Shown one piece after another: positions 45,049 to 52,513 of a stretch of 64,000 bases of DNA (within the stretch, counting starts at the first letter, position 1; each line of letters starts with the position of its first letter). The stretch comes from Chelativorans alearensis (GTDB taxonomy: Bacteria; Pseudomonadota; Alphaproteobacteria; Rhizobiales; Rhizobiaceae): contig NZ_WQNI01000005.1 of the NCBI RefSeq assembly GCF_010993735.1, positions 126,501-190,500 of the forward strand, in the 5' to 3' direction. A program made the position numbers and the translations under genes. The notes under the pieces were generated by a model that was given only the letters and a program-made list of their open reading frames with translations, had not been told where the DNA came from and searched no databases.

Positions 45049-45795
45049 ATGCTGGAAACCGCCATCCTCGCCGCCTTCCTCGCCTTCTGCCGCATCGGCG
45101 CCTGTTTCCTCCTCCTGCCGGGGCTGGGGAGCGCGCGCGTTCCCGTGCAGGTCCGTCTCTTCGTCGCCGTCGGCGCCTCGCTGGCGCTGCTTGCGCATCT
45201 GTGGGAGGCGATCGTGCCGCATGTCTCGCGCCAACCCCAGGCGATGCTCGTCCTCATCGGTTCCGAGCTCCTCATCGGCGCGCTGATCGGCCTCGTCGCA
45301 CGCTTCTACGTGCTGGCGCTCCAGTTCATCGGCGCCGCCATGGCCATGATGATGGGCTATGGCATGGCCGGCGGCGGCGTGGCGGTCGAGGAGAACGAGC
45401 CGCAGCCGGCGGTCGCCGCCCTCATCTCCTTTTCCGCACTGCTTCTGCTTTTCGTGTTCGATTTCCACCATGCCATCATCCAGGCGCTGGTGGCTTCCTA
45501 CCGGCTGGCGCCCATCGACGCCCTGTTCGACCCGCAATCCGCGCTTGTCGACCTCTCCGACACCCTCTCCGCGGCCTTCTTCGTGATGATCAGGCTCGGC
45601 AGTCCCTTCGTGGCCTATGCGATCCTGGTCAACCTCGCCATCGGTTTCATCAACAAGCTGACGCCGCAGATCCCCATCTACTTCATCTCGCTCCCCTTCG
45701 TCATCGCCGGCGGCCTGTTGCTCCTCTACTTCGGCATCGGCACCTTCCTGCGCCTCTTCGCCGACGGCTTCTTCCCGACAACCATCGGCGGGTGA
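45049..45795 (+). CDS. fliR: Flagellar export-gate protein FliR
   Basis: 248 residues with six membrane segments, normal for FliR. The segment FCRIGACFLLLPGLGSARVPVQVRLFVAVG and the VNLAIGFINKLTPQIPIYFISLPFVIAGGLLLLYFG end are characteristic. It completes the FliPQR channel. It follows flhA by 51 bases and precedes a FliJ-like gene by 4. Confidence 0.96.
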   Translation: MLETAILAAFLAFCRIGACFLLLPGLGSARVPVQVRLFVAVGASLALLAHLWEAIVPHVSRQPQAMLVLIGSELLIGALIGLVARFYVLALQFIGAAMAMMMGYGMAGGGVAVEENEPQPAVAALISFSALLLLFVFDFHHAIIQALVASYRLAPIDALFDPQSALVDLSDTLSAAFFVMIRLGSPFVAYAILVNLAIGFINKLTPQIPIYFISLPFVIAGGLLLLYFGIGTFLRLFADGFFPTTIGG

Positions 45796-45799
45796 AGCG

Positions 45800-46183
45800 A
45801 TGACGGTGGACAGGCGGCAAAAGCTGGCACGGCTCGTAAAGCTTCAGGAGCGCCTCAAGGAACTGCACGAGGCCCGCCGCGCCACGCACTTGAAGGAAGC
45901 AGCCATGGCCGAAGCCGAGGCGGCGGAGCTTGCAGAGCGCCTGGACGCGCCCGACAGCCTGGCAGCCCTCTTTCCCGCGCTCTATCATGACCGCATCGCC
46001 CGTGCCCTCACCCGCAAGGAGAAGTGCCTGGAGCGCGCCGCCGAAGAGGCCGCCATGGTCGCCGCTGCCGGCGCCCGCGCGGATGTGGCCGGGCGCGCCC
46101 ACACGAGCGCGGTGCGCAGGCATGAAAGGGCGGCCGAGGAAAAGGCTGTGCTGGAGCTGCTGGAGCAGCAGCGCGAGCCCTGA
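45800..46183 (+). CDS. fliJ: FliJ-like coiled-coil protein
   Basis: 127 residues, almost entirely helical and rich in Ala, Glu, Arg and Leu (KLARLVKLQERLKELHEARRATHLKEAAMAEAEAAELAERL). This matches FliJ, the export chaperone-escort that contacts FliI and FlhA, in size, charge and coiled-coil nature. No other fliJ candidate is in the window. Sequence identity in this family is low, so the name rests on layout and position after fliR. Confidence 0.62.
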   Translation: MTVDRRQKLARLVKLQERLKELHEARRATHLKEAAMAEAEAAELAERLDAPDSLAALFPALYHDRIARALTRKEKCLERAAEEAAMVAAAGARADVAGRAHTSAVRRHERAAEEKAVLELLEQQREP

Positions 46184-46223
46184 GCGGCCGGATTTGAACG
46201 GCAAATCACGCCGGGCAAGCCTG

Positions 46224-46247
46224 CCGCAAGCTTTCCCTGCCATAGTC
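46224..46247 (+). promoter_or_regulatory. Variant flagellar promoter element upstream of flgJ
   Basis: CCGCAAG followed by TAG, with two more bases between the halves than in the six other elements. It sits 33 nt before the flgJ GTG. It may be a weak site or chance. Confidence 0.3.
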
Positions 46248-46279
46248 GGCTCACTGAAAACGGTTCGCGGTAGACATTC

Positions 46280-46813
46280 GTGGCGATTTCACCCCCCGGC
46301 GACATTCTTCTGGACGTGGCGAAGGCGGCCGACCCCGCAAAGGTCGAGGCCGCGCGGGCACGGCTGAGGGCCCATGCCGGCGATGCGGCCACGGCCTTCG
46401 AGGTCGCCGCGCCCACCCCACGCGCTCAGAACGCGACAGCCGGCAGGCCCGAGCACTTCGTTGAGTTCGAGTCCATGGTGCTGCAGAGCTTCCTGCAGAA
46501 CATGCTGCCGGAGGATACCGCCGCCTTCTACGGCGAGGGCCTCTCCGGCGAGATGTGGCGCGGCCTGCTGGCGCAGGAGCTCGGCAACGTCATGGCCCGG
46601 CGCGGCGGCATCGGCATCGCCGACCGCGTGCTCGGCGACCACACGCTGGAGGACGGCAGGAAGGTGCCCGTCGCCGGCGTCTCCTCCGGCCCCGAGGCGA
46701 AGGAAGCCGCGACCCAGGCCTCGCTCGCCGCCAGCCTGATAGAGGAGATCGAGCGGCAGACGGCCAAGACCCTCGCGGCCGATGCGGCGCCGCCCTCCAC
46801 CCATGAAGAATAG
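46280..46813 (+). CDS. flgJ: Rod-binding protein FlgJ (no muramidase domain)
   Basis: 177 residues from the GTG at 46280. The rod-binding domain is clear: FVEFESMVLQSFLQNMLPEDTAAFYGEGLSGEMWRGLLAQELGNVMARRGGIGIADRVL. The C-terminal peptidoglycan hydrolase domain of enterobacterial FlgJ is absent, as in most alphaproteobacteria. It acts as the rod cap. Followed after 15 bases by the FlgN-like gene. Confidence 0.92.
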   Translation: MAISPPGDILLDVAKAADPAKVEAARARLRAHAGDAATAFEVAAPTPRAQNATAGRPEHFVEFESMVLQSFLQNMLPEDTAAFYGEGLSGEMWRGLLAQELGNVMARRGGIGIADRVLGDHTLEDGRKVPVAGVSSGPEAKEAATQASLAASLIEEIERQTAKTLAADAAPPSTHEE

Positions 46814-46828
46814 CCTTTTACCGAGCGG

Positions 46829-47248
46829 ATGCAGACACTCCCCATGCACGACCTGAAACCCACCGCCAACGCCGCCCCCGCTGCTGAAACCACAAAGACA
46901 GACGGACGCACCGGCGCCCTGCTCGCCCTCATCGAGCGCATCACCGATGCGATCGAGGCCGAGACGGCCGCGATCCGCAGCGATCCGAAATACGACATCA
47001 AGGCCTCGAACGCCCGCAAGAGCCGCCATCTCCACGAGCTCGGCAAGGCCTTCAAGGGCATTGTGCCGGAGGATCTCGGCGTCGACCACCGCGAGGCGAT
47101 GCTCCGCCTGCGCGGCAAGCTGGCCGCCAACGAAGCGACGATTGAGGCGCATCTGGGCGCCGTTGGCGAGGTCGCCGCCCTCCTGCAAAAAGCTATCGAG
47201 CAAGCGCAGGCGGACGGCACCTACACCGTCCGCGAATTCGGTCGGTAG
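46829..47248 (+). CDS. flgN: FlgN-like export chaperone
   Basis: 139 residues, helical. The core (ALLALIERITDAIEAETAAIRSDPKYDIKASNARKSRHLHELGKAF) resembles the FlgN family, which guards FlgK and FlgL before export. An internal ATG at 46844 (MHDLKP) is a possible start. Position after flgJ supports the assignment. The homology is suggestive, not strong. Confidence 0.68.
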   Translation: MQTLPMHDLKPTANAAPAAETTKTDGRTGALLALIERITDAIEAETAAIRSDPKYDIKASNARKSRHLHELGKAFKGIVPEDLGVDHREAMLRLRGKLAANEATIEAHLGAVGEVAALLQKAIEQAQADGTYTVREFGR

Positions 47249-47253
47249 ACCCG

Positions 47254-47739
47254 ATGTTCAAGTTCCTGCTGGTCGCAGTCTGGGTCAGCGCCGCCACCCT
47301 CGGCGCGGTGTTCTACTCGTTCCAGACGTCGCAGGCGGCGAGGAACGCCACCCCCCTGCCCCCCTTCTTCGGTGGGCTCGACTACGTGCGTACGCCGGTG
47401 ATCTCCGTGCCCGTCGTCAAGGACAGGCAGGTGGACGGCTATTTCCTAGCCCGCCTCGTCTTCACCGCCGAGCCGGAGAAGTTGAAGACATTGTCACTGC
47501 CCGCCGACGTGCTTCTGGTCGACGAATTGCACAGCTATCTCTACGCCAACCCGCAAATCGACTTCACCGATCGCAACGGCGTCGACCTGGACGCGCTCCG
47601 GACCGGCATACGGGACAGCATAAACGAGCGTGCGGGCGAGACACTGGTCCACGAGGTCATGATCGAGCAGGTCGACTATCTTTCCAAGGCCGAGATACGC
47701 GACAACGCCATCCGTCGCCGTATCGGCCCGGGGGAATGA
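47254..47739 (+). CDS. Single-pass membrane protein of the flagellar locus, FliL-like layout
   Basis: 161 residues. An N-terminal membrane anchor (FLLVAVWVSAATLGAVFYSF) is followed by an extracytoplasmic domain with the pattern VPVVKDRQVDGYFLARLVFTAEPEKL and ending TLVHEVMIEQVDYLSKAEIRDNAIRRR. The layout, with one anchor and a domain of about 130 residues whose end reads like a basal-body ring protein, recalls FliL. A true fliL exists at 26163, so this may be a second stator-associated protein. It lies 6 bases after flgN and is last in the unit. Confidence 0.75.
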   Translation: MFKFLLVAVWVSAATLGAVFYSFQTSQAARNATPLPPFFGGLDYVRTPVISVPVVKDRQVDGYFLARLVFTAEPEKLKTLSLPADVLLVDELHSYLYANPQIDFTDRNGVDLDALRTGIRDSINERAGETLVHEVMIEQVDYLSKAEIRDNAIRRRIGPGE

Positions 47740-47808
47740 CGGTTATAAAATAGTAAATGTCGTATTCAGAGCAGGGCGCTTCCCCTATTCGCCCTATGCC
47801 GGTTATTG

Positions 47809-47827
47809 TTTTCGATAATATTTTCGA
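47809..47827. promoter_or_regulatory. Direct repeat upstream of the MarR-type gene
   Basis: TTTTCGA-N5-TTTTCGA, two copies 12 bases apart, in a 250-base AT-richer gap (47740-47991). It could be a tandem regulator site about 165 nt before the MarR ATG. The rest of the gap shows no gene I can support. Confidence 0.3.
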
Positions 47828-47991
47828 GGTGCGGGCTGTTTATCCGGCTCGCTATATTTTGATGATCAATCGGGCGTGCTTTTTGCGCCGGCATATCCGT
47901 TGCGGTTCGTGCAATGCGTTGGCTCGCGGTCATTCCCGGAGCCTCCTCTGCAACCAATGCTCGACGTCAGGCACGGCATTTTGGAGGTGTC

Positions 47992-48543
47992 ATGACATTA
48001 CCCGCGGGCCAATCCGACAAACCTTGCGAAGGCAACCGCTCCCTCTCGGAGGCGCCGTTTGAGGCGCCCGGCGGAGAGGCCGAGCTGCCCTGCATCACCT
48101 CGCTTCTCGACTTCAAGCTGCGCCGCGCCCAGCTTCTGGTCTTCCACGATTTCGCCACCACCCTGGCGAAGCTGAAGCTGCGCCCGGCGGAATTTTCCGT
48201 CCTTGCCATGATCGCCAAATATCCCGGACAGAAGCAGACCACCATCGCCGAGGGACTGGGCATCAAGAGGGCCAACTTCGTCTTCCTGATGGACAGCATC
48301 GAGGCGCGTGGCCTTGCGGAGCGGCGCAAGGGCCGCGCCGACCGCCGCTCGCACTCGCTGTATCTCACCGAGGAAGGCAAGCGCTACGTCGACCGCATGA
48401 CGGCGCTTTGGCACGAACACGAGAACCGCATGATCGGCCGCCTCGGCGGCAGGGAGAATCTGGAGCGGCTGACCGAGCTTCTGGACCGCCTGCTCGGCAC
48501 CTCGGCCGGCGGCGGAAATCCGATGTTGACCGATCCGCATTGA
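47992..48543 (+). CDS. MarR-family transcriptional regulator
   Basis: 183 residues from the ATG at 47992, with GGAGG about four bases upstream. The winged-helix domain is typical: LRPAEFSVLAMIAKYPGQKQTTIAEGLGIKRANFVFLMDSIEARGLAERRKGRADRRSHSLYLTEEGK. Such proteins are dimeric repressors or activators, often for stress or aromatic-compound genes. No obvious target gene is adjacent; it follows the flagellar cluster by 250 bases and may have its own control. Confidence 0.88.
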   Translation: MTLPAGQSDKPCEGNRSLSEAPFEAPGGEAELPCITSLLDFKLRRAQLLVFHDFATTLAKLKLRPAEFSVLAMIAKYPGQKQTTIAEGLGIKRANFVFLMDSIEARGLAERRKGRADRRSHSLYLTEEGKRYVDRMTALWHEHENRMIGRLGGRENLERLTELLDRLLGTSAGGGNPMLTDPH

Positions 48544-48656
48544 CGTAAACGTAATCCGATTGCTATTCCCTGTGCGTCTCCCGCATCGGCTTTCCTTGCG
48601 GCGGGCGCAGGCAAGCGGGCCCTGCTTTAGACCAAGCGCCGCCACGAGGAGTAGCT

Positions 48657-48938
48657 ATGGGAATGGATGAGATCGCCGCCAAGATGCAAGAGCGCATGGC
48701 CGGTTCGGACTTCGCCAATTCGGTGAAGTTCGACTGCGGCACCGACGGCGCCATCGTGATCGACGGAAAGACGGTTTCCCTGAGCGACGCTGGTGCCGAC
48801 TGCATCATCACGCTCACCAAGGAAGACCTGGAGGCCATGATCGCCGGCGATCTGGATCCGACAGCGGCCTTCATGCAGGGCAAGCTCAGGGTCGATGGCA
48901 ACATGTCGGTAGCCATGCAACTCAGCCAGGTACTCTGA
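48657..48938 (+). CDS. SCP2 sterol-binding-domain protein (93 aa)
   Basis: A compact SCP2-like domain: FDCGTDGAIVIDGKTVSLSDAGADCIITLTKEDLEAMIAGDLDPTAAFMQGKLRVDGNMSVAMQLSQVL. The MQGKLRVDGNM segment is diagnostic. Free-standing proteins of this type bind lipids or acyl chains; the ligand is unknown. GAGGAGTAGCT precedes the start. Its stop lies in a small tandem duplication (ACTCTGATATC at 48932 and 48949). Confidence 0.9.
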   Translation: MGMDEIAAKMQERMAGSDFANSVKFDCGTDGAIVIDGKTVSLSDAGADCIITLTKEDLEAMIAGDLDPTAAFMQGKLRVDGNMSVAMQLSQVL

Positions 48939-48961
48939 TATCCCAGGGACTCTGATATCGA

Positions 48962-48987
48962 GGCGCGCGCGTCATGCCGCGCGCGCC
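48962..48987. terminator. Hairpin between convergent SCP2 and acetyltransferase genes
   Basis: Nine-base stem GGCGCGCGC / GCGCGCGCC around an eight-base loop. It overlaps the last codons of the acetyltransferase. No U-run follows, so terminator function is only possible. Confidence 0.35.
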
Positions 48988-49610
48988 AACGCCTCCGAAC
49001 GGGTATTCCGCCGAGCGGGTTTCAGCACTCCATGCGCCCTATCGAGCGCCCCGCCGACAAGCTCCAACGCCAGAAAGCGCTCCCGCTCATACGGGCCGGG
49101 CATGGAAAGCCGGCCGGTCTTTTCCGCCGAGAAGCCGAAACGCGCATAGTACGGCGCGTCGCCGACCAGCAGGATAGCGCCGTGGCCGCGCCGCTTCGCT
49201 TCGCCGACCGCATGGCGCATCAAAGCCGTACCGATGCCCACACCCTTCATCGCCGGGTCGACCGCCAGCGGCCCGAGCAGCAAGGCAGGCGCATCCGTCT
49301 CGCCGAGCCGTACGTCCCACAACCGCACGGTTCCCACGAGAGAACCGTCCGGACCGCGCGCGACAAACGCCAACCCCTCCGCCGGCAAGCGCCCGCGCCG
49401 CAGCTTCTCCGACGATTTGCGCTTGCGCTTCGGGCCCATGGCCCGGTCAAGCAGCGCCTCGCGCGCCGGAACGTCCGCGGGAGTTTCGGGGGCGATGGCA
49501 AAAGCCTCCCGCCCGTGGCCGACGTCCCCCTCTGGCCGCCGCGCGGCCATCTCCCCCTCAAGGAAGGAGAGCGGCCAAACGCCGGCATTCTCTAAGAATA
49601 CCGCTTCCAT
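48972..49610 (-). CDS. GNAT-family N-acetyltransferase with repeat-derived N-terminal insertion
   Basis: 212 residues. The GNAT core is clear: LVGTVRLWDVRLG...LLLGPLAVDPAMKGVGIGTALMRHAVGEAKRRGHGAILLVGDAPYYARFGF, with acetyl-CoA-binding GVGIGTALM. The start at 49610 (MEAVFLENAG) has AAGGA nine bases upstream. Residues about 12-34 (PLSFLEGEMAARRPEG) are the translation of a common rhizobial intergenic repeat and look inserted in frame between the start and the domain (FAIAPETPADV). The substrate is unknown. Confidence 0.85.
   Translation of the reverse strand: MEAVFLENAGVWPLSFLEGEMAARRPEGDVGHGREAFAIAPETPADVPAREALLDRAMGPKRKRKSSEKLRRGRLPAEGLAFVARGPDGSLVGTVRLWDVRLGETDAPALLLGPLAVDPAMKGVGIGTALMRHAVGEAKRRGHGAILLVGDAPYYARFGFSAEKTGRLSMPGPYERERFLALELVGGALDRAHGVLKPARRNTRSEALARAA
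49515..49580 (-). repeat. Rhizobial intergenic repeat inside a coding region
   Basis: On the plus strand the stretch reads CGTCCCCCTCTGG ... CATCTCCCCCTCAAGG, the CT-rich mosaic repeat often found between genes in Mesorhizobium-like genomes. Here it is part of the reading frame of the acetyltransferase. A related piece lies at 61341-61385. Confidence 0.6.
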
Positions 49611-49641
49611 GTCGGTGATCCTTCACAAACCTCAAGCGTAC

Positions 49642-50775
49642 TCAGATCACGTAGGCACGCAGCGGCTCGAAGCCGTTGAAGGCCACCGAGGCGTAAGTCG
49701 TCGTGTAGGCGCCCGTCCCCTCGATCAGCACCTCGTCGCCGATGGTAAGCGACAGCGGCAGCGGATACGGCGTCTTCTCGTAGAGCACATCGGCCGAATC
49801 GCAGGTCGGGCCGGCCAGCACGCAAGGCGCCGTTGCGCCGCCGTCATGCCGGGTGACCAGCGGATAGCGGATTGCCTCGTCCATCGTCTCGGCGAGCCCG
49901 CCGAACTTGCCGATGTCGAGATAGACCCAGCGCACGTCGTCGTCTTCCGCCTTCTTCGACACCAGCACCACCTCGGACTTGATGACGCCGGCATTGCCCA
50001 CCATGCCGCGGCCGGGCTCGATGATGGTCTCCGGCAGGCGGTTGCCGAAATGCTTGCGGAGCGCGGTGAAGATCGCCTGCCCGTAGGCCTGCGCGGCCGG
50101 CACGTCGCGCAGGTAGCGCGTCGGAAAGCCGCCGCCCATGTTGACCATCTTCAGGACGATGCCTTCCTCGGCCAGCGTCTGGAAGACGAAGCGGGCGTCG
50201 TCCAGCGCGCGGTCCCAGGCGGAAAGGTCCGTCTGCTGCGAGCCGACATGGAAGGAGACGCCGTAAGGGGCAAGGCCCAGCGCCTTCGCCTGGCGCAGCA
50301 CGTCCACCGCCATCGCCGGCACGCAGCCGAACTTGCGCGACAGCGGCCACTCCGCGCCCGCCCCGTCGGTGAGCACGCGGCAGAAGACGCGGGCGCCGGG
50401 CGCCGCGCGGGCGATCTTCTCCACCTCTTCCACGCTGTCGACGGCGTAAAGACGCACGCCGAGCTCAAAAGCGCGCGCAACGTCCCGCTCCTTCTTGATG
50501 GTGTTGCCGAAGGAGATGCGGTCGGGCGTCGCCCCCGCATTCAGCGCCATCTCGATCTCCGCCACGGAAGCCGTGTCGAAGGACGAGCCGAGGTTCGCCA
50601 GGAGCTTGAGGATCTCCGGCGCGGGATTGGCCTTCACGGCGTAGAAGATCTTCGAATCCGGCAGGGCCTTCTCGAAGGCGCGGTAGTTGTCGTGCACGAC
50701 GTCGAGGTCGACGACGAGGCAGGGGCCGTCGGGGCGTCGCGTGGCGAGAAAGTCGAGGATGCGCTGGGTGGCCAT
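49642..50775 (-). CDS. Ornithine/lysine decarboxylase, fold-III PLP enzyme
   Basis: 377 residues from the ATG at 50775 (MATQRILDFL), with GAAGGAG upstream. The PLP lysine is Lys48 in FYAVKAN. Other family motifs are FDTASVAEIEMAL, SFHVGSQQ, MVNMGGGFP, EPGRGMVGNAG and the catalytic Cys in GPTCDSADVL. The enzyme makes putrescine from ornithine or cadaverine from lysine; rhizobial homologues often use both. A 400-base structured leader precedes it, which suggests control by polyamines or ornithine. Confidence 0.93.
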   Translation of the reverse strand: MATQRILDFLATRRPDGPCLVVDLDVVHDNYRAFEKALPDSKIFYAVKANPAPEILKLLANLGSSFDTASVAEIEMALNAGATPDRISFGNTIKKERDVARAFELGVRLYAVDSVEEVEKIARAAPGARVFCRVLTDGAGAEWPLSRKFGCVPAMAVDVLRQAKALGLAPYGVSFHVGSQQTDLSAWDRALDDARFVFQTLAEEGIVLKMVNMGGGFPTRYLRDVPAAQAYGQAIFTALRKHFGNRLPETIIEPGRGMVGNAGVIKSEVVLVSKKAEDDDVRWVYLDIGKFGGLAETMDEAIRYPLVTRHDGGATAPCVLAGPTCDSADVLYEKTPYPLPLSLTIGDEVLIEGTGAYTTTYASVAFNGFEPLRAYVI

Positions 50776-51208
50776 CGGGGTCTCTCCTTCGGCGGCCGGA
50801 GCCGCTTCGATCAAAGCTCAAGCTCAGCGGGCTTGGTCTGCCCGCGGTGGACAAAGGATGCGATGAACGGATCGATGGGCCGGAGGGTGGAAATCACCGG
50901 AAACCACGGATGCGTTTAACGCATGACGATGAGCTCCCGCCTCGCGGCGAATGCTCGCTTTGTCTGCCTCAGCTTTGGTATGGGAGACCCCATCCGCACT
51001 GCCGGCAATGAAGGTGTGCCTCTTCAGTAACCCCGGTTTTTGGACAACCGGCAGACACCAGAAAGGCCCGCACCGTCGTTGCTTCAAGATGTCCTCGATT
51101 TCGTGGTTGGCCGCGAAACCGACTGGAGGGGTTAGTTCCAGGTACCTTACCGAGTTCCTCGCCATTTCCGAGGGTCGGCGGACACCCACAGGCACGTGCG
51201 ACTTTGGG
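50776..51208 (-). ncRNA. Ornithine decarboxylase mRNA leader, candidate speF-type element
   Basis: Between a promoter at 51216-51244 and the decarboxylase lies a leader of about 430 nt. It can form stems such as CCGGTT/AACCGG (near 51030-51050) and ATGCGTT/AACGCAT (near 50910). The speF RNA motif is known upstream of ornithine decarboxylase genes in alphaproteobacteria and has this size and position. A frame of 113 codons (50824-51165, MARNSVRYLEL...) runs through it and could encode a leader peptide. The assignment rests on position and structure; I could not align it. Confidence 0.55.
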
Positions 51209-51215
51209 CAGGCGC

Positions 51216-51244
51216 GATATAGTCGTCCTGTCTGTCACAATCAA
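51216..51244 (-). promoter_or_regulatory. Sigma-70-type promoter of the decarboxylase leader
   Basis: On the minus strand TTGATT and TATATC are separated by 17 bases. It lies about 440 nt before the decarboxylase start, which sets the length of the leader. Confidence 0.6.
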
Positions 51245-51318
51245 TGAAAAATCCGCATGAGGTTGAAAAAAATCCACCGAGCGCCGATTGTCGGCCCGAA
51301 GTGCCACGAGGAGCGAAA

Positions 51319-52500
51319 ATGACGGCGACACGGGACCCCCTGAACGCGTTTCTGAACTATCCCGAGGCCCCCGTGCCCTCGGCCCCGGATGGCCCCCTCA
51401 TGGGCCTCACCCTCGCCGTCAAGGATATCTACGACGTGGCCGGCTATCCGACCGGCGGCGGCAACCCGCAGAAGGAGGCCGAAAGCGGCAATGCCGAGGC
51501 CACCGCCCCCCCTATCCAGGCGCTGCTCGACGCCGGCGCCCGCTTCGCCGGCAAGACGCAGACGGACGAGCTCACCTACTCCATGATCGGCATGAACGCC
51601 CATTTCCCCCCGCCGGTGAACCCGCGGGCGCGCGAAAGGGTCACCGGCGGCTCTTCCTCCGGCTCGGCAGCGGCGGTGGCCGGCGGGCTTGCCGACATCG
51701 CCATAGGCTCCGACACGAACGGCTCCATCCGCGCCCCCGCCTCTTTCTGCGGCCTCATCGGCCTGCGCACCACCCATGGCCGCATTTCGATGCAAGGCGC
51801 CATGCCGCTCGCCCCTTCCTTCGACACCTTCGGCTGGTTCGCCCGCGACGCCGCCGCCTATACGGCAGTGGGCGAGGTGCTTCTGGGCGAGGATACGCAC
51901 CGCCAGACGCTGCGCCGCCCGGTGCGCATCGCCGAGTTGGAGGCACTTTTATTCGGAGAGGAGGAACGCACGGCCTACGGCACCATGCTCGGCCATGTCC
52001 TCGACCGTTTCGGGCGCGAACCGAGCTTCATGGCCCTGCCCGGCGAGCCGGACGAGCTCTTCGAGCGCTTCAAGGAAATCCAGGCATACGAAGCCTGGCA
52101 GGTGCACGGGCCCTTCCTCAAGAAGAAGGATCGTAACCTCGGCCCCGGCGTGAAGGAGCGCTTCGCCTACGCCCGCTCCATAAGCACGGCGACGGTGGAG
52201 GCGGCGCGCCGGCGCCAGCGCGATTTCCAGGCCGATTTCGCCGCCCTCATGGACGCGGACATGGTGGTGGTCATGCCGACGCAGCCTTCCGCCCCGCCCC
52301 TGAAGATCGCCACCCAGGCCGAGCTGGAGACCTACCGCGCCAAGGCGCTGACGCTGACCTCGGTCGCCGGCCTGCTCGCCTGGCCGCAGATCACTATTCC
52401 CCTCGGCAAGGTGCACGGCGCGCCCTTCGGCATATCCCTCCTCGGCCCCCCCGGCAGCGACCGCCAGTTGATCCGTCTCACTGCAAGCATCCTTTCATAG
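51319..52500 (+). CDS. Amidase-signature-family hydrolase
   Basis: 393 residues from the ATG at 51319 (MTATRDPLNAF), with GAGGAG upstream. The Ser-cisSer-Lys triad can be placed: Lys35 in LAVKDIYD, Ser112 in TGGSSSGSA and Ser136 in GSDTNGSIRAP. The usual GG before the nucleophile region is NG here, a mild variation. Such enzymes hydrolyse amides of many kinds; the substrate cannot be read from sequence. It is followed 13 bases later by a LysR regulator on the same strand. Confidence 0.9.
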   Translation: MTATRDPLNAFLNYPEAPVPSAPDGPLMGLTLAVKDIYDVAGYPTGGGNPQKEAESGNAEATAPPIQALLDAGARFAGKTQTDELTYSMIGMNAHFPPPVNPRARERVTGGSSSGSAAAVAGGLADIAIGSDTNGSIRAPASFCGLIGLRTTHGRISMQGAMPLAPSFDTFGWFARDAAAYTAVGEVLLGEDTHRQTLRRPVRIAELEALLFGEEERTAYGTMLGHVLDRFGREPSFMALPGEPDELFERFKEIQAYEAWQVHGPFLKKKDRNLGPGVKERFAYARSISTATVEAARRRQRDFQADFAALMDADMVVVMPTQPSAPPLKIATQAELETYRAKALTLTSVAGLLAWPQITIPLGKVHGAPFGISLLGPPGSDRQLIRLTASILS

Positions 52501-52513
52501 GCGGGTAACCCCC

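Noticed and set aside
42828-45803. Plus-strand frame of 991 codons covering flhA and fliR in another phase
   Set aside because: It is rich in Arg/Pro/His, while flhA and fliR in the correct phase are unmistakable and full length.
47757-48062. Possible small gene in the gap before the MarR regulator
   Set aside because: Composition is unlike the neighbours' coding, there is no ribosome site, and it overlaps the well-supported MarR start.
50951-51247. Plus-strand ORF in the decarboxylase leader
   Set aside because: It is antisense to a structured leader with a good promoter on the other strand; no domain or ribosome site.
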